Source of the DNA: Lysobacteraceae bacterium
GTDB taxonomy: Bacteria > Pseudomonadota > Gammaproteobacteria > Xanthomonadales > Rhodanobacteraceae
Direction of reading: 5' to 3'
NCBI GenBank assembly: GCA_021372495.1
Contig: JAJFUF010000046.1
Span: 1-42,438 of the forward strand
DNA: 42,438 bases
In this document: in pieces, positions 1 to 8,611 of the stretch
Numbering within the stretch: position 1 is the stretch's first letter
Layout of the letters: each line of letters begins with the position of its first letter
Notes under the pieces: model-generated
Told to the model about the DNA's origin: nothing
The model's database searches: none
What the model saw: only the letters and a program-made list of their open reading frames with translations
Position numbers and translations under genes: made by a program

Positions 1-39
1 GCGGATGCCGTTCAGGTTCAGCGTGACGACCCGTATCAT
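1..39 (-). CDS. xthA: Exodeoxyribonuclease III, N-terminal fragment (runs off the window start)
   Basis: Reading the minus strand from an ATG at 37-39 gives [13 protein letters not shown], which then runs off the left edge. This matches the opening beta strand of the exonuclease III / AP endonuclease family, where the Asn of the N-x-N-G-I-R motif helps bind the catalytic metal. The family removes abasic sites and trims 3' ends in base-excision repair. The gene is divergent from pyrE with only 36 bp between the starts, as expected for the xthA-pyrE arrangement of Xanthomonadales. Only 13 codons are visible, so the call rests on this short motif and the context. Confidence 0.7.
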   Translation of the reverse strand, partial: MIRVVTLNLNGIR

Positions 40-75
40 TGCGTCCGTCGAATCCGTTCGTTGCGGGGTGATTCC

Positions 76-741
76 TTGGCAGACGACCTGCGCGCGCAGT
101 TTATCCGGTTCGCCGTGAACAACGGCATCCTGCGTTTCGGCGAGTTCCGCACCAAGGCCGGGCGGCTCTCTCCGTACTTCTTCAACGCCGGGCTGTTCAA
201 CGACGGCGCCTCGCTGGGCCGGCTCGCGCAGTTCTACGCGCAGACGCTGCTCGCCGCCGAGCGCGCGGGGCGCGTGCGGTTCGACATGCTGTTCGTCCCG
301 GCCTACAAGGGCATCACGCTGGCCAGCGCCACCGCGGTCGCGCTGGCCCACGACGGGCGCAACGTCGCCTTCGCGTTCAACCGCAAGGAGGCCAAGGACC
401 ACGGCGAAGGCGGCCTGCTGGTCGGCGCGCCGCTCGCGGGCCGCGTGCTGATCGTCGACGACGTGATCACCGCCGGCACCGCGGTGCGCGAGTCGCTGGC
501 GCTGATCCGCGCCGCGGGCGCCGAACCGGCCGGCGTGCTGATCGCGCTGGACCGCCAGGAGCGCGGTCAGGGCGAGCGCTCGGCGGCGCAGGAGGTGGCG
601 GCGGACTACGGCATCCCGGTGCTGGCGATCGCGCGCCTCGCCGACATCCTGGCGTATGCCGCGCTGCGTCCGGAACTGACCGCGCAGCGGCCGCGCCTCG
701 TCAGCTACCGCGAGCGCTACGGCGTCGCCGACGAGGCGTGA
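76..741 (+). CDS. pyrE: Orotate phosphoribosyltransferase
   Basis: This enzyme transfers the phosphoribosyl group of PRPP to orotate to make OMP, the fifth step of de novo pyrimidine synthesis in the cytoplasm. The PRPP-binding signature [13 protein letters not shown] is present near residues 125-137, the [13 protein letters not shown] flexible catalytic loop precedes it, and SPYFFNAG near the N-terminus is typical of bacterial PyrE. Length (221 aa) fits the family. I place the start at a TTG at 76 because a GGGGTGA Shine-Dalgarno-like stretch lies at 65-71, about 4 bp upstream. An in-frame TTG at 61 would add five residues but has no visible ribosome binding site. The gene is divergent from xthA. 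Confidence 0.95.
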   Translation: MADDLRAQFIRFAVNNGILRFGEFRTKAGRLSPYFFNAGLFNDGASLGRLAQFYAQTLLAAERAGRVRFDMLFVPAYKGITLASATAVALAHDGRNVAFAFNRKEAKDHGEGGLLVGAPLAGRVLIVDDVITAGTAVRESLALIRAAGAEPAGVLIALDRQERGQGERSAAQEVAADYGIPVLAIARLADILAYAALRPELTAQRPRLVSYRERYGVADEA

Positions 742-773
742 TCCGGCGCGCATCTTGCTAGGAATCGGCTGGC

Positions 774-785
774 CTATACTCGCCC
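774..785 (+). promoter_or_regulatory. Putative -10 element upstream of the DUF4124 gene
   Basis: The string CTATACTCGCCC contains TATACT (775-780), one mismatch from the sigma-70 -10 consensus, 22 bp before the ATG at 803. A clear -35 hexamer at 16-18 bp is lacking; TTGCTA at 755-760 is only 14 bp upstream. The same layout recurs before several other genes in this window. Confidence 0.4.
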
Positions 786-802
786 CGACCCGAGGTGTCC
801 CC

Positions 803-1456
803 ATGCCGAAGTTCCCGCTCGCCGCCGCGCTCGCGCTCGTCGTCAGCTTTGCCGCCGTAGCCGAGCAATCCACGCAGCATCCGACCCAGCACTTCCGCTG
901 GCGCGACGCGCAAGGCGAGCTGCACTACGCCGACCTGCTGCCGGCGGACGCGCTGAAGAGCGGCTACGACGTGGTCGACGACCGCGGCCTGCTGATCCGC
1001 CGCGTCGAAGGCACGCGCACGCCGGAGCAGCTCAAGGCGGCGCAGGAGGCTGCCGAACAGGCCGCCAGCGCCAAGCGCGCCGCCAACGAGCAGGCGCGCC
1101 GCGACCGTCAGCTGCTGGCCGCTTATCCGAGCGAGGACGAACTGCAGATCGCGCACCGCGAACAGCTCGCGTCGCTCGACCAGAACATCCACACCGACGA
1201 GCTGAACCTGAAGAACCAAGAGCGCGCGCTGTCCGACCTGCTCGCGCACGCCGCCGACATCGAGCACGGCGGCAAGCCGGTGCCGAAGTTCATCGCCGAC
1301 AAGATCGCCGAGCAGCGCCAGGCGGTCGCCGACCAGCGCAACACGCTCGACCAGCACCGCGCCGAGCGCGCCGAGACGGCCATGCGCCTCGACCAGGAAC
1401 TGGCGCACTACCGCGCCCTGCGCGCCCAGCGCGAAGCCGAGTACGGCGGCAGCTAG
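803..1456 (+). CDS. DUF4124 domain-containing periplasmic protein
   Basis: The product (217 aa) begins with a signal peptide, roughly residues 1-20 (MPKFPLAAALALVVSFAAVA), so export is likely. Residues about 30-65 contain HFRWRDAQGELHYAD, the hallmark of DUF4124, a short beta-rich module in which W-x-D-x-x-G-x-x-H/Y-Y-x-D recurs. The remainder (about 75-215) is charged and alanine/glutamate/arginine-rich and looks like a long coiled coil. The start at 803 is chosen over an upstream TTG at 755 because it gives a signal peptide at the N-terminus and a GAGGTG ribosome site at 792-797. The gene is convergent with the phosphomannomutase gene. No biochemical role is established for this family. Confidence 0.85.
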   Translation: MPKFPLAAALALVVSFAAVAEQSTQHPTQHFRWRDAQGELHYADLLPADALKSGYDVVDDRGLLIRRVEGTRTPEQLKAAQEAAEQAASAKRAANEQARRDRQLLAAYPSEDELQIAHREQLASLDQNIHTDELNLKNQERALSDLLAHAADIEHGGKPVPKFIADKIAEQRQAVADQRNTLDQHRAERAETAMRLDQELAHYRALRAQREAEYGGS

Positions 1457-1485
1457 ACGGGCGCCGCCGCGCCGACGGCGCCCGT
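1457..1485. terminator. GC-rich hairpin between convergent genes
   Basis: A perfect 10-bp stem (ACGGGCGCCG at 1457-1466 with CGGCGCCCGT at 1476-1485) with a 9-nt loop starts one base after the DUF4124 stop codon and lies 17 bp before the 3' end of the minus-strand gene. There is no T-tract on either side, so it is a candidate bidirectional terminator or 3'-end-protecting hairpin rather than a classic intrinsic terminator. Confidence 0.45.
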
Positions 1486-1502
1486 GCGCGGTCCGGCCCC
1501 GC

Positions 1503-3863
1503 TCAGAACGGCAGCTTCAGCGACGCATCGACCGCCAGCAGCTGCGTGCGGAACACCTGCTGGATGCGCGTGAGCGCATCCGCGCTGTCCGCATCGAAAC
1601 GCAGCACCAGCACCGGCGTGGTGTTGGACGGGCGCACCAAGCCCCAGCCGTCCGGCCAGTCGGCGCGCACGCCGTCGATGGTGGTGATGCGTGCGCCGTC
1701 GAACTTCGCCTGCGCGCGGAAGCGTTCCATGAAGCGGTAGTGCTCGCCCTCCTGCATGGCGATCTTCAGCTCCGGCGTGGACACGCCCTTCGGCAGGGTG
1801 GCGAAGATCTCCGCCGGGCTGCGCCCGTCGAGGTCGCCGGCGACGATCTCCATCAGCCGCGCCGCGGCGTAGATGCCGTCGTCGAAGCCGTACCAGCGCT
1901 CGCGGAAGAAGAAGTGCCCGCTCATCTCGCCGGCCAGCGCCGCCTCGGTCTCCTTCATCTTCGCCTTGATCAGCGAATGGCCGGTGCGCCACATCACCGG
2001 GCTGCCGCCGTGCTTGAGCACCACCGACTGCAGGTGGCCGGTGCACTTCACGTCGTAGATGATCGTCGCGCCCGGGTTGCGCGTCAGCACGTCGATCGCG
2101 AACAGCATCAGCAGGCGGTCCGGGTAAATGATCTCGCCGTCCCTGGTGACCACGCCGAGGCGGTCGCCGTCGCCGTCGAAGGCGAGGCCGAGATCGGCGC
2201 CCATGCGCTGCACGGCCATGATCAGGTCGGCCAGGTTGTGCGGATCGGACGGGTCCGGATGGTGGTTGGGGAAGGTGCCGTCGACCTCGCAGTACAGCGG
2301 GATCACCTCGCAGCCGATGCCCTGCAGCACCTGCGGCGCGATCGCGCCGGGGATGCCGTTGCCGCAGTCGACCACCACCTTCAGGCGGCGCTCGGTCTGG
2401 ATGTCGGAGGCGATGCGGTCGATGTAGTCGTGGGTGACGTTGAGCGAGCGCGCGCTGCCCTGGCCGTCGCGCAGGCGGTGCTCGGCGATGCGCGCGTACA
2501 GCCCCTGGATGGCGTCCTCGGCCAGCGTCTCGCCGCCGAGCACGATCTTGAAGCCGTTGTAGTCGGGCGGGTTGTGGCTGCCGGTGACGGCGACGCCGGA
2601 GCCGACGTTCAGCGCGTAGGCGGCGAAGTACACCACCGGCGTCGGCACCGCGCCGACGTCGATCACGTGCATGCCGGCCGCGCGCAGGCCCTCGATCAGC
2701 GCGCCGGCCATGTCCGGGCCGGACAGGCGGCCGTCGCGGCCGACCACGATTTCCTCGAGGCCGCGATCGCGCGCCTCGCTGCCGATCGCCTGGCCGATCA
2801 GGCGCGCCACGTCCGCGCTCAGCGACTGCCCGACCACGCCGCGGATGTCGTAGGCGCGGAAGATGCTGCGGTCCACCGCGACCGGCGCCGCGGGCGCGGC
2901 GGCAGCGGCGGGCGCCGCGGAACGCGCGGCCGGCTTGGGGGTTTCACGGATCACATCGGCCAACGTCGGTTCCTCCATCGAGACGATTCCCTTGACGCGC
3001 GCGCGCAGGATCGCCGCGCCGCGCATCCACAACAGCGTCACGCCGACCAGCAGGCACAGCGCGGCCAGTACCAGCGCGAGCGCCAGCGAATGCGGCAGCA
3101 CGATGAACAGCGCCGGCGCGGCGACCGCCACGCGCAGCGCGCTGCCGGGCACCGGCACGCCGGCATCCTCGGCCAGATCGGCGCGGTCGCCGCCGCGCGT
3201 CAGCAGCAGCATGTCGCCGCGACCGTCGCCCTGGCGCAGCTCCAGGCGTCCGTCGTCGGCCGGCAGCGAGCGGAAACGGTTCTGCAGCGGCGCAAACGGC
3301 AGCTCCACCCAGGCGTAGGCGACGCGCTGCGCATCGACCACCACCGGCAGCGCCCAGGTCAACCGGCGCTCCCCGCCGACGCCGCGCGTCTGCATCGGCG
3401 CGGGCGCGCCGCTGCTCAGCGCGGCGGTCAACTGCGCGGCCTTGGCGTAGCCGAAGCGACCGAAATCGACGTGCAGGACCTCGCCGAGGTCGGCGCTGAA
3501 GAACTGCACCGCGGCGCCGGGCAGCAACGCCTGCGCGCGCTGCGCCGCGACGGCACGGCCGTCGGCGTCGCCCAGGCGCAGCGCCGCGAGCAGCTCCGGA
3601 TCGGCCAGCACGCGGGTGACGCGCGCGCGCTCGTCGGAAACCGCCGAGGTCAGCGCCTGCACCGCCGTCTGCCGCACCCGCTCCAGCCCCGCGCGCGCGG
3701 CGGCGTCGCGCTGGATCAGCCAGGCCTGCCAGGCGGCGAACGCCGCCAGCGCCAGCAGCAGGGTGGCGCCGGCCAGCGGCAGCAGGCGCCGGAGCGCCTG
3801 CACGAGCTGCGCGGGGCACACGCGTGGGGAGCGAGGGCGCGGCGCCTTGACCGGTGCGTTCAT
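1503..3863 (-). CDS. algC: Membrane-anchored phosphomannomutase/phosphoglucomutase (AlgC-type with N-terminal sensor-like extension)
   Basis: The C-terminal part (residues about 333-786) is an alpha-D-phosphohexomutase: FRAYDIRG at 335-342, the phosphoserine loop TGSHNP with Ser429, the metal loop DGDGDR at 563-568, the sugar-binding GEMSGH at 645-650 and the phosphate-binding RPSNTTP at 744-750. This enzyme interconverts mannose or glucose 6- and 1-phosphates for LPS and exopolysaccharide precursors. Residues 1-330 are an extension: a transmembrane helix at about 28-50, a roughly 200-residue segment that should be periplasmic, a second helix at about 252-280 and an Ala/Pro-rich linker at 310-330. 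Total length, 786 aa, is far above the usual 450-460. Long forms with this layout are known in Xanthomonadales and relatives; the role of the extension is unclear. The gene follows dut on the minus strand, with an 18-bp gap. Confidence 0.92.
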   Translation of the reverse strand: MNAPVKAPRPRSPRVCPAQLVQALRRLLPLAGATLLLALAAFAAWQAWLIQRDAAARAGLERVRQTAVQALTSAVSDERARVTRVLADPELLAALRLGDADGRAVAAQRAQALLPGAAVQFFSADLGEVLHVDFGRFGYAKAAQLTAALSSGAPAPMQTRGVGGERRLTWALPVVVDAQRVAYAWVELPFAPLQNRFRSLPADDGRLELRQGDGRGDMLLLTRGGDRADLAEDAGVPVPGSALRVAVAAPALFIVLPHSLALALVLAALCLLVGVTLLWMRGAAILRARVKGIVSMEEPTLADVIRETPKPAARSAAPAAAAAPAAPVAVDRSIFRAYDIRGVVGQSLSADVARLIGQAIGSEARDRGLEEIVVGRDGRLSGPDMAGALIEGLRAAGMHVIDVGAVPTPVVYFAAYALNVGSGVAVTGSHNPPDYNGFKIVLGGETLAEDAIQGLYARIAEHRLRDGQGSARSLNVTHDYIDRIASDIQTERRLKVVVDCGNGIPGAIAPQVLQGIGCEVIPLYCEVDGTFPNHHPDPSDPHNLADLIMAVQRMGADLGLAFDGDGDRLGVVTRDGEIIYPDRLLMLFAIDVLTRNPGATIIYDVKCTGHLQSVVLKHGGSPVMWRTGHSLIKAKMKETEAALAGEMSGHFFFRERWYGFDDGIYAAARLMEIVAGDLDGRSPAEIFATLPKGVSTPELKIAMQEGEHYRFMERFRAQAKFDGARITTIDGVRADWPDGWGLVRPSNTTPVLVLRFDADSADALTRIQQVFRTQLLAVDASLKLPF

Positions 3864-3881
3864 GCGTTGCCTCCGCGTGGT

Positions 3882-4337
3882 TCAGCCGACGCCGGTGGAA
3901 CCGAATCCGCCTTCGCCGCGTGCGCTCGGCGCGAACTCGTCCACCCTCCGCAACTGCGCGCGCCCGACCGGCACGAACATCAGCTGCGCGATGCGATCCC
4001 CCGGCGCGATGGTAAAAGCCGCGTCGCCGCGGTTCCAGCAGGAAATCATCAGCGGACCCTGGTAGTCGGCGTCGATCAGGCCGACCAGGTTGCCGAGCAC
4101 GATGCCGTGCTTATGCCCGAGCCCGGAGCGCGGCAGGATCAGCGCGCACCAGCGCGGGTCGCCGAGGTGGACGGCGATGCCGGTCGGGATCAGCGCGCTG
4201 GCGCCGGGCGCGAGCGTCAGCGGCGCCGGCGGCGCGGCGCGCAGGTCCATCGCGGCGGCGCCGTCGGTGGCGTAAGCCGGCAGGGGAATCTCCGTACCGA
4301 GGCGCGGGTCCAGCACCTTCAGCTCGACGTCGATCAT
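3882..4337 (-). CDS. dut: Deoxyuridine 5'-triphosphate nucleotidohydrolase (dUTPase)
   Basis: Hydrolyses dUTP to dUMP and pyrophosphate, which keeps uracil out of DNA and supplies dUMP for thymidylate synthesis. All five motifs of the trimeric dUTPase family are visible in order in the 151-aa product: [10 protein letters not shown] (motif 1), [11 protein letters not shown] (2), [12 protein letters not shown] (3), [10 protein letters not shown] (4) and the C-terminal P-loop-like [12 protein letters not shown] (5). Length is normal. Its ATG overlaps the coaBC stop codon by 4 nt (ATGA at 4334-4337), so the two are translationally coupled in one minus-strand operon that probably continues into the phosphomannomutase gene. 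The coaBC-dut pairing is widespread in Proteobacteria. Confidence 0.96.
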   Translation of the reverse strand: MIDVELKVLDPRLGTEIPLPAYATDGAAAMDLRAAPPAPLTLAPGASALIPTGIAVHLGDPRWCALILPRSGLGHKHGIVLGNLVGLIDADYQGPLMISCWNRGDAAFTIAPGDRIAQLMFVPVGRAQLRRVDEFAPSARGEGGFGSTGVG

Positions 4338-5557
4338 GGGCGCTCCGTGCGCGTGCTGCGATAGCGTTCGACGATGCGGGCGAGCAGCGCGTCCGCCAGC
4401 ACGCGCTTGGGCGCCTCGGCCAGGGCCGCGTCGCCGCCCGGCCAGTAGAGGTGCAGCGCGTTGCGCTCGCTCTCGAAGCCCGCGCCGGCGCCGACGCGGT
4501 TGGCGGCGATCATGTCGAGGCCCTTGCCGGCCAGCTTGGCGCGCGCGTAGGCCTCGACGTCGCGGGTCTCGGCGGCGAAGCCGACCAGGAACGGCCGCCG
4601 CGGCAGCGCCGCGATCTCGGCGAGGATGTCCGGGTTCTGCACCAGATCCAGCGCCAGCCCGGCGGCGCCGGCCTTCTTCAGCTTGTGCGCGCTGACCTCG
4701 GCGGGGCGGTAGTCGCCGACCGCCGCGGCCGACACGAAGATGTCGCTGCGCGCGGCCGCCGCCTGCACCGCATCGCGCATCTCGCGCGCGCTGCGCACGT
4801 CGATGCGCTCGGCCACGCCCGGCGGCGTCGGCAGGTGCACCGGGCCGGCGACCAGCGTGACCGCGGCGCCCTGCGCCGCCGCCGCCTCGGCGACGGCGAA
4901 GCCCATGCGCCCGGAGCTGCGATTGCCGATGAAACGCACCGGGTCGATGTCCTCGTAGGTCGGGCCGGCGCTGACCAGCACGGACAGGCCGGCCAGCGCG
5001 CCGCCGCCGTCGAGGCGCGCCAGCGCGGCGACGATCGCGTCCGGCTCCAGCAGCCGGCCAGGCCCGGACTCGCCTTCCGCCAGCGGACCCTCGGCGGGGC
5101 CGAACACCGTCGCACCGCGCGCGCGCAGCGTCGCCATGTTGGCCTGCGTGGCCGCGTGCAGCCACATGCGGTGGTTCATCGCCGGCGCCAGCGCCAGCGG
5201 CGCGGTGCTGGCCAGGCACAGCGTGGTCAACAGGTCGTCGGCGAGGCCGTGGGCGAGGCGCGCGATCACGTCGGCCGAGGCGGGCGCGATCACGATGCGC
5301 TCGGCCCAGCGCGCCAGCTCGAGGTGGCCCATCGCCGCCTCCGCCTGCGCGTCCCACAGGCCGCTGCGCACCGGCTGTCCGGACAGCGCCTGGAAGGTCT
5401 GCGCGGTGACGAAGCGCTCCGCGTTCGCGGTCAGCACCACGCGCACCTCGGCGCCGGCGTCGCGCAGGCGGCGCACCAGCTCGCAGGCCTTGTAGGCGGC
5501 GATGCCGCCGGACACCCCGAGCAGGATGCGGCGCTTGGCGAGGACGGGCACGCTCAT
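4334..5557 (-). CDS. coaBC: Bifunctional phosphopantothenoylcysteine decarboxylase / phosphopantothenate-cysteine ligase
   Basis: CoaB joins 4'-phosphopantothenate to cysteine using CTP, and the FMN enzyme CoaC decarboxylates the product to 4'-phosphopantetheine, both in coenzyme A synthesis. In the 407-aa product, residues 1-185 are Coa[11 protein letters not shown] (14-23), active-site His78 in [10 protein letters not shown] and the PAMNHRMW substrate motif (Asn128). Residues 190-407 are Coa[25 protein letters not shown] (197-219, with Asn212) and Lys292 in HKLKK. One oddity: in the flap before GPGRL, the position held by Cys158 in E. coli CoaBC (ACGD) appears as Glu161 (AEGE). The gene is first in a minus-strand operon with dut and is divergent from radC. 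Confidence 0.95.
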   Translation of the reverse strand: MSVPVLAKRRILLGVSGGIAAYKACELVRRLRDAGAEVRVVLTANAERFVTAQTFQALSGQPVRSGLWDAQAEAAMGHLELARWAERIVIAPASADVIARLAHGLADDLLTTLCLASTAPLALAPAMNHRMWLHAATQANMATLRARGATVFGPAEGPLAEGESGPGRLLEPDAIVAALARLDGGGALAGLSVLVSAGPTYEDIDPVRFIGNRSSGRMGFAVAEAAAAQGAAVTLVAGPVHLPTPPGVAERIDVRSAREMRDAVQAAAARSDIFVSAAAVGDYRPAEVSAHKLKKAGAAGLALDLVQNPDILAEIAALPRRPFLVGFAAETRDVEAYARAKLAGKGLDMIAANRVGAGAGFESERNALHLYWPGGDAALAEAPKRVLADALLARIVERYRSTRTERP

Positions 5558-5681
5558 GTAGGACGGTTCCGACGCGAGGGAACCGCGCTAGCTTACCGGA
5601 TTCGACCCCAACGCCCGCTGTCGCGCACCGCGCCGCGCGCCGAGACTGCACGCCTCCACCCGCACGCGAGGCGCCGCACCG

Positions 5682-6350
5682 ATGAGCATCCGCGACTGGC
5701 CCGCCGACGAACGTCCGCGCGAGAGGCTGCTGGCGCACGGCCCCGCGACGCTGGCCGACGCCGAGCTGCTGGCGGTGCTGCTGGGCAGCGGCATCCGCGG
5801 CAAGAGCGCGGTGGCGCTGGGCCGCGAACTGCTCGCCGAAGCCGGCGGCCTGGGCGCGCTGCTGGCTGCGGACGGCGTCGGCAACGCGCGCGGGCTCGGC
5901 CCGGCCAAACGCGCGCGGCTGGCCTCGGCGCTGGAGCTGGCGCGCCGCTGCCTCGCCGACGAGCTGCAGCGCGGGCCGCCGCTGACCAGCCCCGGCGACA
6001 GCGCCGCCTACCTGAAGGCGCGCCTCGCGCACCTGCCGTACGAGGTGTTCGTGTGCCTGTTCCTCGACAACCGCCACCGCGTACTCGCCTGCGACGAGCT
6101 GTTCCGCGGCACGATCGACGGTGCCGCCGTGCATCCGCGCGAAGTGGTGCGCGCCTGCCTGAAGCGCAACGCCGCGGCGGTGATCTTCGCCCACAACCAT
6201 CCGTCCGGCGTCGCCGAACCCAGCGCCGCCGACCGCGCGATCACCCGCGAGCTGCGCGATGCGCTCGGCCTGGTCGGCGTGCGCGTGCTCGATCACCTGG
6301 TGGTCGGCGCCGGCACGCCGGTGTCGATGGCCTCGCTGGGCCTGCTCTAG
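5682..6350 (+). CDS. radC: RadC family JAB/MPN-domain protein
   Basis: A 222-aa protein with an N-terminal UPF0758/helix-hairpin-helix-like part (residues 1-75, with [15 protein letters not shown]) and a C-terminal JAB1/MPN+ domain. The zinc motif H-x-H-x10-D is intact as HNHPSG...SAAD (His171, His173, Asp184), the layout of a JAMM metalloprotease-type site. Historically named a DNA repair protein, but its cellular role is not established. It is divergent from coaBC with 124 bp between them, a conserved pairing. Start at the ATG at 5682; the following residues [16 protein letters not shown] are the usual RadC opening. Confidence 0.93.
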   Translation: MSIRDWPADERPRERLLAHGPATLADAELLAVLLGSGIRGKSAVALGRELLAEAGGLGALLAADGVGNARGLGPAKRARLASALELARRCLADELQRGPPLTSPGDSAAYLKARLAHLPYEVFVCLFLDNRHRVLACDELFRGTIDGAAVHPREVVRACLKRNAAAVIFAHNHPSGVAEPSAADRAITRELRDALGLVGVRVLDHLVVGAGTPVSMASLGLL

Positions 6351-6428
6351 ATGCCGCGAAAAAGTTCTTCCCCGAAGCAGGGCGCGGTGCCGGGGCCGCA
6401 GCCGCTCCCGCCGCCGGCGAGTACGGCC

Positions 6429-6467
6429 AAAAAAAAAAGACGGCGCGGGTGTCACCGCCGCGCCGTC
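6429..6467 (-). terminator. Strong intrinsic terminator for minus-strand transcription
   Basis: Read on the minus strand, GACGGCGCGG (6467-6458) pairs perfectly with CCGCGCCGTC (6448-6439) around a 9-nt loop, followed directly by ten T residues (the A-run at 6429-6438). This is a textbook rho-independent terminator, but no minus-strand protein gene lies immediately upstream: the flanking genes radC and argS are both on the plus strand. It therefore implies a minus-strand transcript in this gap. Confidence 0.75.
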
Positions 6468-6624
6468 GCCATCTACCACTGCGTTGGAGTCGGGGCGGGG
6501 AGCCCCCTGCCCTGACGGAGGGGTGCCGTCGAGCCCGCCCATCCTGGGCAAATGCTGTGACAGCGCGGTGACCGCCCGGGTTCACGGCGACTTATGCACA
6601 ATCCGCCCGCTCATGCGTTTGGAT
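6429..6624 (-). ncRNA. Candidate minus-strand small RNA between radC and argS
   Basis: The inference rests on the orphan intrinsic terminator at 6429-6467. Upstream on the minus strand lie about 160 bp with no convincing reading frame but with further self-complementary GC-rich segments, for example GGGGGCTCCCC near 6500-6510. A weak promoter candidate is TACAAC (minus strand, 6636-6631) followed by CGTGCG, with TTGCAG 19 bp further upstream. The 5' end at about 6624 is a guess. It does not match 6S, tmRNA, SRP or RNase P landmarks that I can recognise. Confidence 0.35.
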
Positions 6625-6764
6625 CGCACGGTTGTAGTCGTTTATCGCCATTCAACTGCAACATATTGATTTTTAGATATTTTGATTGAAGGCAGTCACG
6701 CCGAAGGCCGCCGAAACCGTTTCGCGGCGCGGAACGGCCAGCTTCATCCACAAACTTATCCACA
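6592..6764. promoter_or_regulatory. DnaA-box-like cluster flanking an AT-rich patch
   Basis: Two perfect matches to the DnaA box consensus TTATNCACA occur in the same orientation: TTATGCACA at 6592-6600 and TTATCCACA at 6756-6764. A one-mismatch copy TCATCCACA sits at 6744-6752, three bases before the last. Between them, about 6655-6690 is strikingly AT-rich for this genome. No dnaA, dnaN or gyrB gene is nearby, so this is more likely a secondary DnaA-binding locus or a DnaA-controlled promoter region than the replication origin. The rest of 6351-6925 shows no gene. Confidence 0.45.
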
Positions 6765-6889
6765 GCTTTCGCCCTCCATCCACCCCTTGACGAAACGGCA
6801 TATCGGCGCCGCGCTCGGCGCCGCGCGGCCTGCGGCGGACGCCAGCCTTCCCGCGGCCCGTCGCGGCTTCTGCGCGCAAGGCGGCTGCG

Positions 6890-6901
6890 CTAGCATGCGC
6901 G
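6890..6901 (+). promoter_or_regulatory. Putative -10 element for argS
   Basis: CTAGCATGCGCG contains TAGCAT at 6891-6896, about 30 bp before the GTG start of argS, followed directly by GCGCG. The corresponding -35 region (TTCTGC at 6868-6873, 17 bp upstream) is weak. Support comes mainly from its similarity to elements before other genes here. Confidence 0.3.
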
Positions 6902-6925
6902 GTCCAACCCCCGCATGCCCGACCC

Positions 6926-8611
6926 GTGAAAGACCAGCTGCGTGATCTCGTGCTGCAGGCGCTCGCCGCACTGCAGCAGAACGGCACCCTGCCCGCCATC
7001 GAACCGCCCGCCTTCGTGATCGAGCGCGCGCGCAGCAAGGAGCACGGCGACTTCGCCACCAACCTCGCCCTGCTGCTGGCCAAGCCGGCCGGCCGCAAGC
7101 CGCGCGACGTGGCGGAGGCGATCCGCGCGGCGCTGCGGGCGACGCCCGGCCTCGCCAAGGTCGAGATCGCCGGCCCCGGCTTCATCAACTTCTTCCTCGG
7201 CGCCGAGGCCTACCACGACGAGGTGCGCGCGATCCTCGCGCGCGGCGCCGCCTACGGGCGCGGCGCGACCGGCCACGGCCACCGCGTCGGCGTGGAGTTC
7301 GTCTCGGCGAACCCGACCGGCCCGCTGCACGTCGGCCACGGCCGCGCGGCGGCGATCGGCGACAGCCTGGCGCGCCTGCTCGAGGCGACCGGCTGGGCGG
7401 TGACGCGCGAGTTCTACTACAACGACGCCGGCGCGCAGATCCACAATCTCGCGCTGTCGGTGCAGGCGCGCTGCAAGGGCGTCGCGCCGGACGACGCGGG
7501 CTGGCCCGAGGACGGCTACCGCGGCGAGTACATCCGGGACGTCGCGCGCGCCTACCTCGACCGCGAGTCGGTGCACGCCGACGGCCAGGACGTGGCCGGC
7601 AAGGGCGACCCCGACGATCTCGAGGCGATCCGCCGCTTCGCCGTCGCCTACCTGCGCCGCGAGCAGGATCTCGACCTGAAGGCGTTCGGCGTGCGCTTCG
7701 ACGTCTACTACCTCGAGTCCTCGCTGTACGGCGAGGGCAAGGTCGAGGAAACCGTGCGTCGCCTGGTGGCGATGGGCCACACCTACGAGGAAGGCGGCGC
7801 GCTGTGGCTGAAGACCACCGACTTCGGCGACGACAAGGATCGCGTCATGCGCAAGTCGGACGGCAGCTACACCTACTTCCTGCCCGACGTCGCCTACCAC
7901 CTGAGCAAATGGCAGCGCGGCTACGAGCGCGCGATCACCGAACTCGGCGCCGACCACCACGGCTCGCTGGCGCGCGTGCGCGCCGGCCTGCAGGCACTGG
8001 ACGCGGGCATCCCCAAAGGCTGGCCCGAGTACGTGCTGCACCAGATGGTCACGGTGATGCGCGGCGGCGAGGAGGTGAAGCTCTCCAAGCGCGCCGGCAG
8101 CTACGTCACCCTGCGCGACCTGATCGACGAGGCCGGCCGCGACGCCACGCGCTACTTCCTGATCGCGCGCAAGTCGGACTCGCAGCTCACCTTCGACATC
8201 GACCTGGCGCGCGCGCAGACCAACGACAACCCGGTCTACTACATCCAGTACGCGCACGCACGCGTGTGCAGCGTGCAGCGCCAGCTCGGCGAGAAGGGCC
8301 TGGCCTGGAACCGCGGCAACGGCCTGGCGAAACTCGGCCTGCTGGCCACGGAACACGAGAACGCGCTGATGGTCGAACTGTCGCGCTATCCCGAGATCGT
8401 GGAGGCGGCGGCGGCCAACCTCGAGCCGCACCTGGTCGCGCAGTACCTGCGCGAACTCGCCTACGCCTTCCACACCTACTACAACGCGCACCAGTTCATC
8501 GTCGACGACGCCGACCTGCGCGACGCGCGCCTGACGCTGGCGCTGGCGGCGAAACAGGTGCTGGCGAACGGACTGAACCTGCTGGGCGTCGGCGCCCCGG
8601 AGAGCATGTGA
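6926..8611 (+). CDS. argS: Arginyl-tRNA synthetase
   Basis: Class I aminoacyl-tRNA synthetase that charges tRNA-Arg. The 561-aa protein has the ArgRS N-terminal additional domain (about residues 1-110), the HIGH-equivalent motif in [14 protein letters not shown] (about 126-139), the KMSKS-equivalent [12 protein letters not shown] (about 383-394) and a C-terminal DALR anticodon-binding domain ending in [11 protein letters not shown]. The start is a GTG at 6926 (protein begins [13 protein letters not shown]). Its TGA overlaps the ATG of the downstream SPOR gene by one base (TGATG), so the two are probably co-transcribed and translationally coupled, as in related gammaproteobacteria. Confidence 0.96.
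   Translation: MKDQLRDLVLQALAALQQNGTLPAIEPPAFVIERARSKEHGDFATNLALLLAKPAGRKPRDVAEAIRAALRATPGLAKVEIAGPGFINFFLGAEAYHDEVRAILARGAAYGRGATGHGHRVGVEFVSANPTGPLHVGHGRAAAIGDSLARLLEATGWAVTREFYYNDAGAQIHNLALSVQARCKGVAPDDAGWPEDGYRGEYIRDVARAYLDRESVHADGQDVAGKGDPDDLEAIRRFAVAYLRREQDLDLKAFGVRFDVYYLESSLYGEGKVEETVRRLVAMGHTYEEGGALWLKTTDFGDDKDRVMRKSDGSYTYFLPDVAYHLSKWQRGYERAITELGADHHGSLARVRAGLQALDAGIPKGWPEYVLHQMVTVMRGGEEVKLSKRAGSYVTLRDLIDEAGRDATRYFLIARKSDSQLTFDIDLARAQTNDNPVYYIQYAHARVCSVQRQLGEKGLAWNRGNGLAKLGLLATEHENALMVELSRYPEIVEAAAANLEPHLVAQYLRELAYAFHTYYNAHQFIVDDADLRDARLTLALAAKQVLANGLNLLGVGAPESM

Noticed and set aside
1740..4364. Very long plus-strand open frame (over 870 codons) opposite the phosphomannomutase and dut genes
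   Set aside because: It is a shadow of real minus-strand genes with well-defined motifs; its product is biased (Arg/Ala/His/Gln/Val) with no recognisable domain. High GC produces such frames.
6420..6680. Possible 6S, tmRNA, SRP or RNase P RNA in the radC-argS gap
   Set aside because: None of the recognisable landmarks (6S central bulge, SRP GGAAGGAAGC loop, tmRNA tag, RNase P conserved regions) is present.
6592..6764. Chromosomal replication origin (oriC)
   Set aside because: Only two to three DnaA boxes and no dnaA, dnaN, rpmH or gyrB nearby; kept as a DnaA-box cluster only.
6673..7188. Minus-strand frame of 171 codons covering the argS start
   Set aside because: Overlaps the argS coding region, lacks a recognisable domain and a convincing ribosome site; argS is certain.
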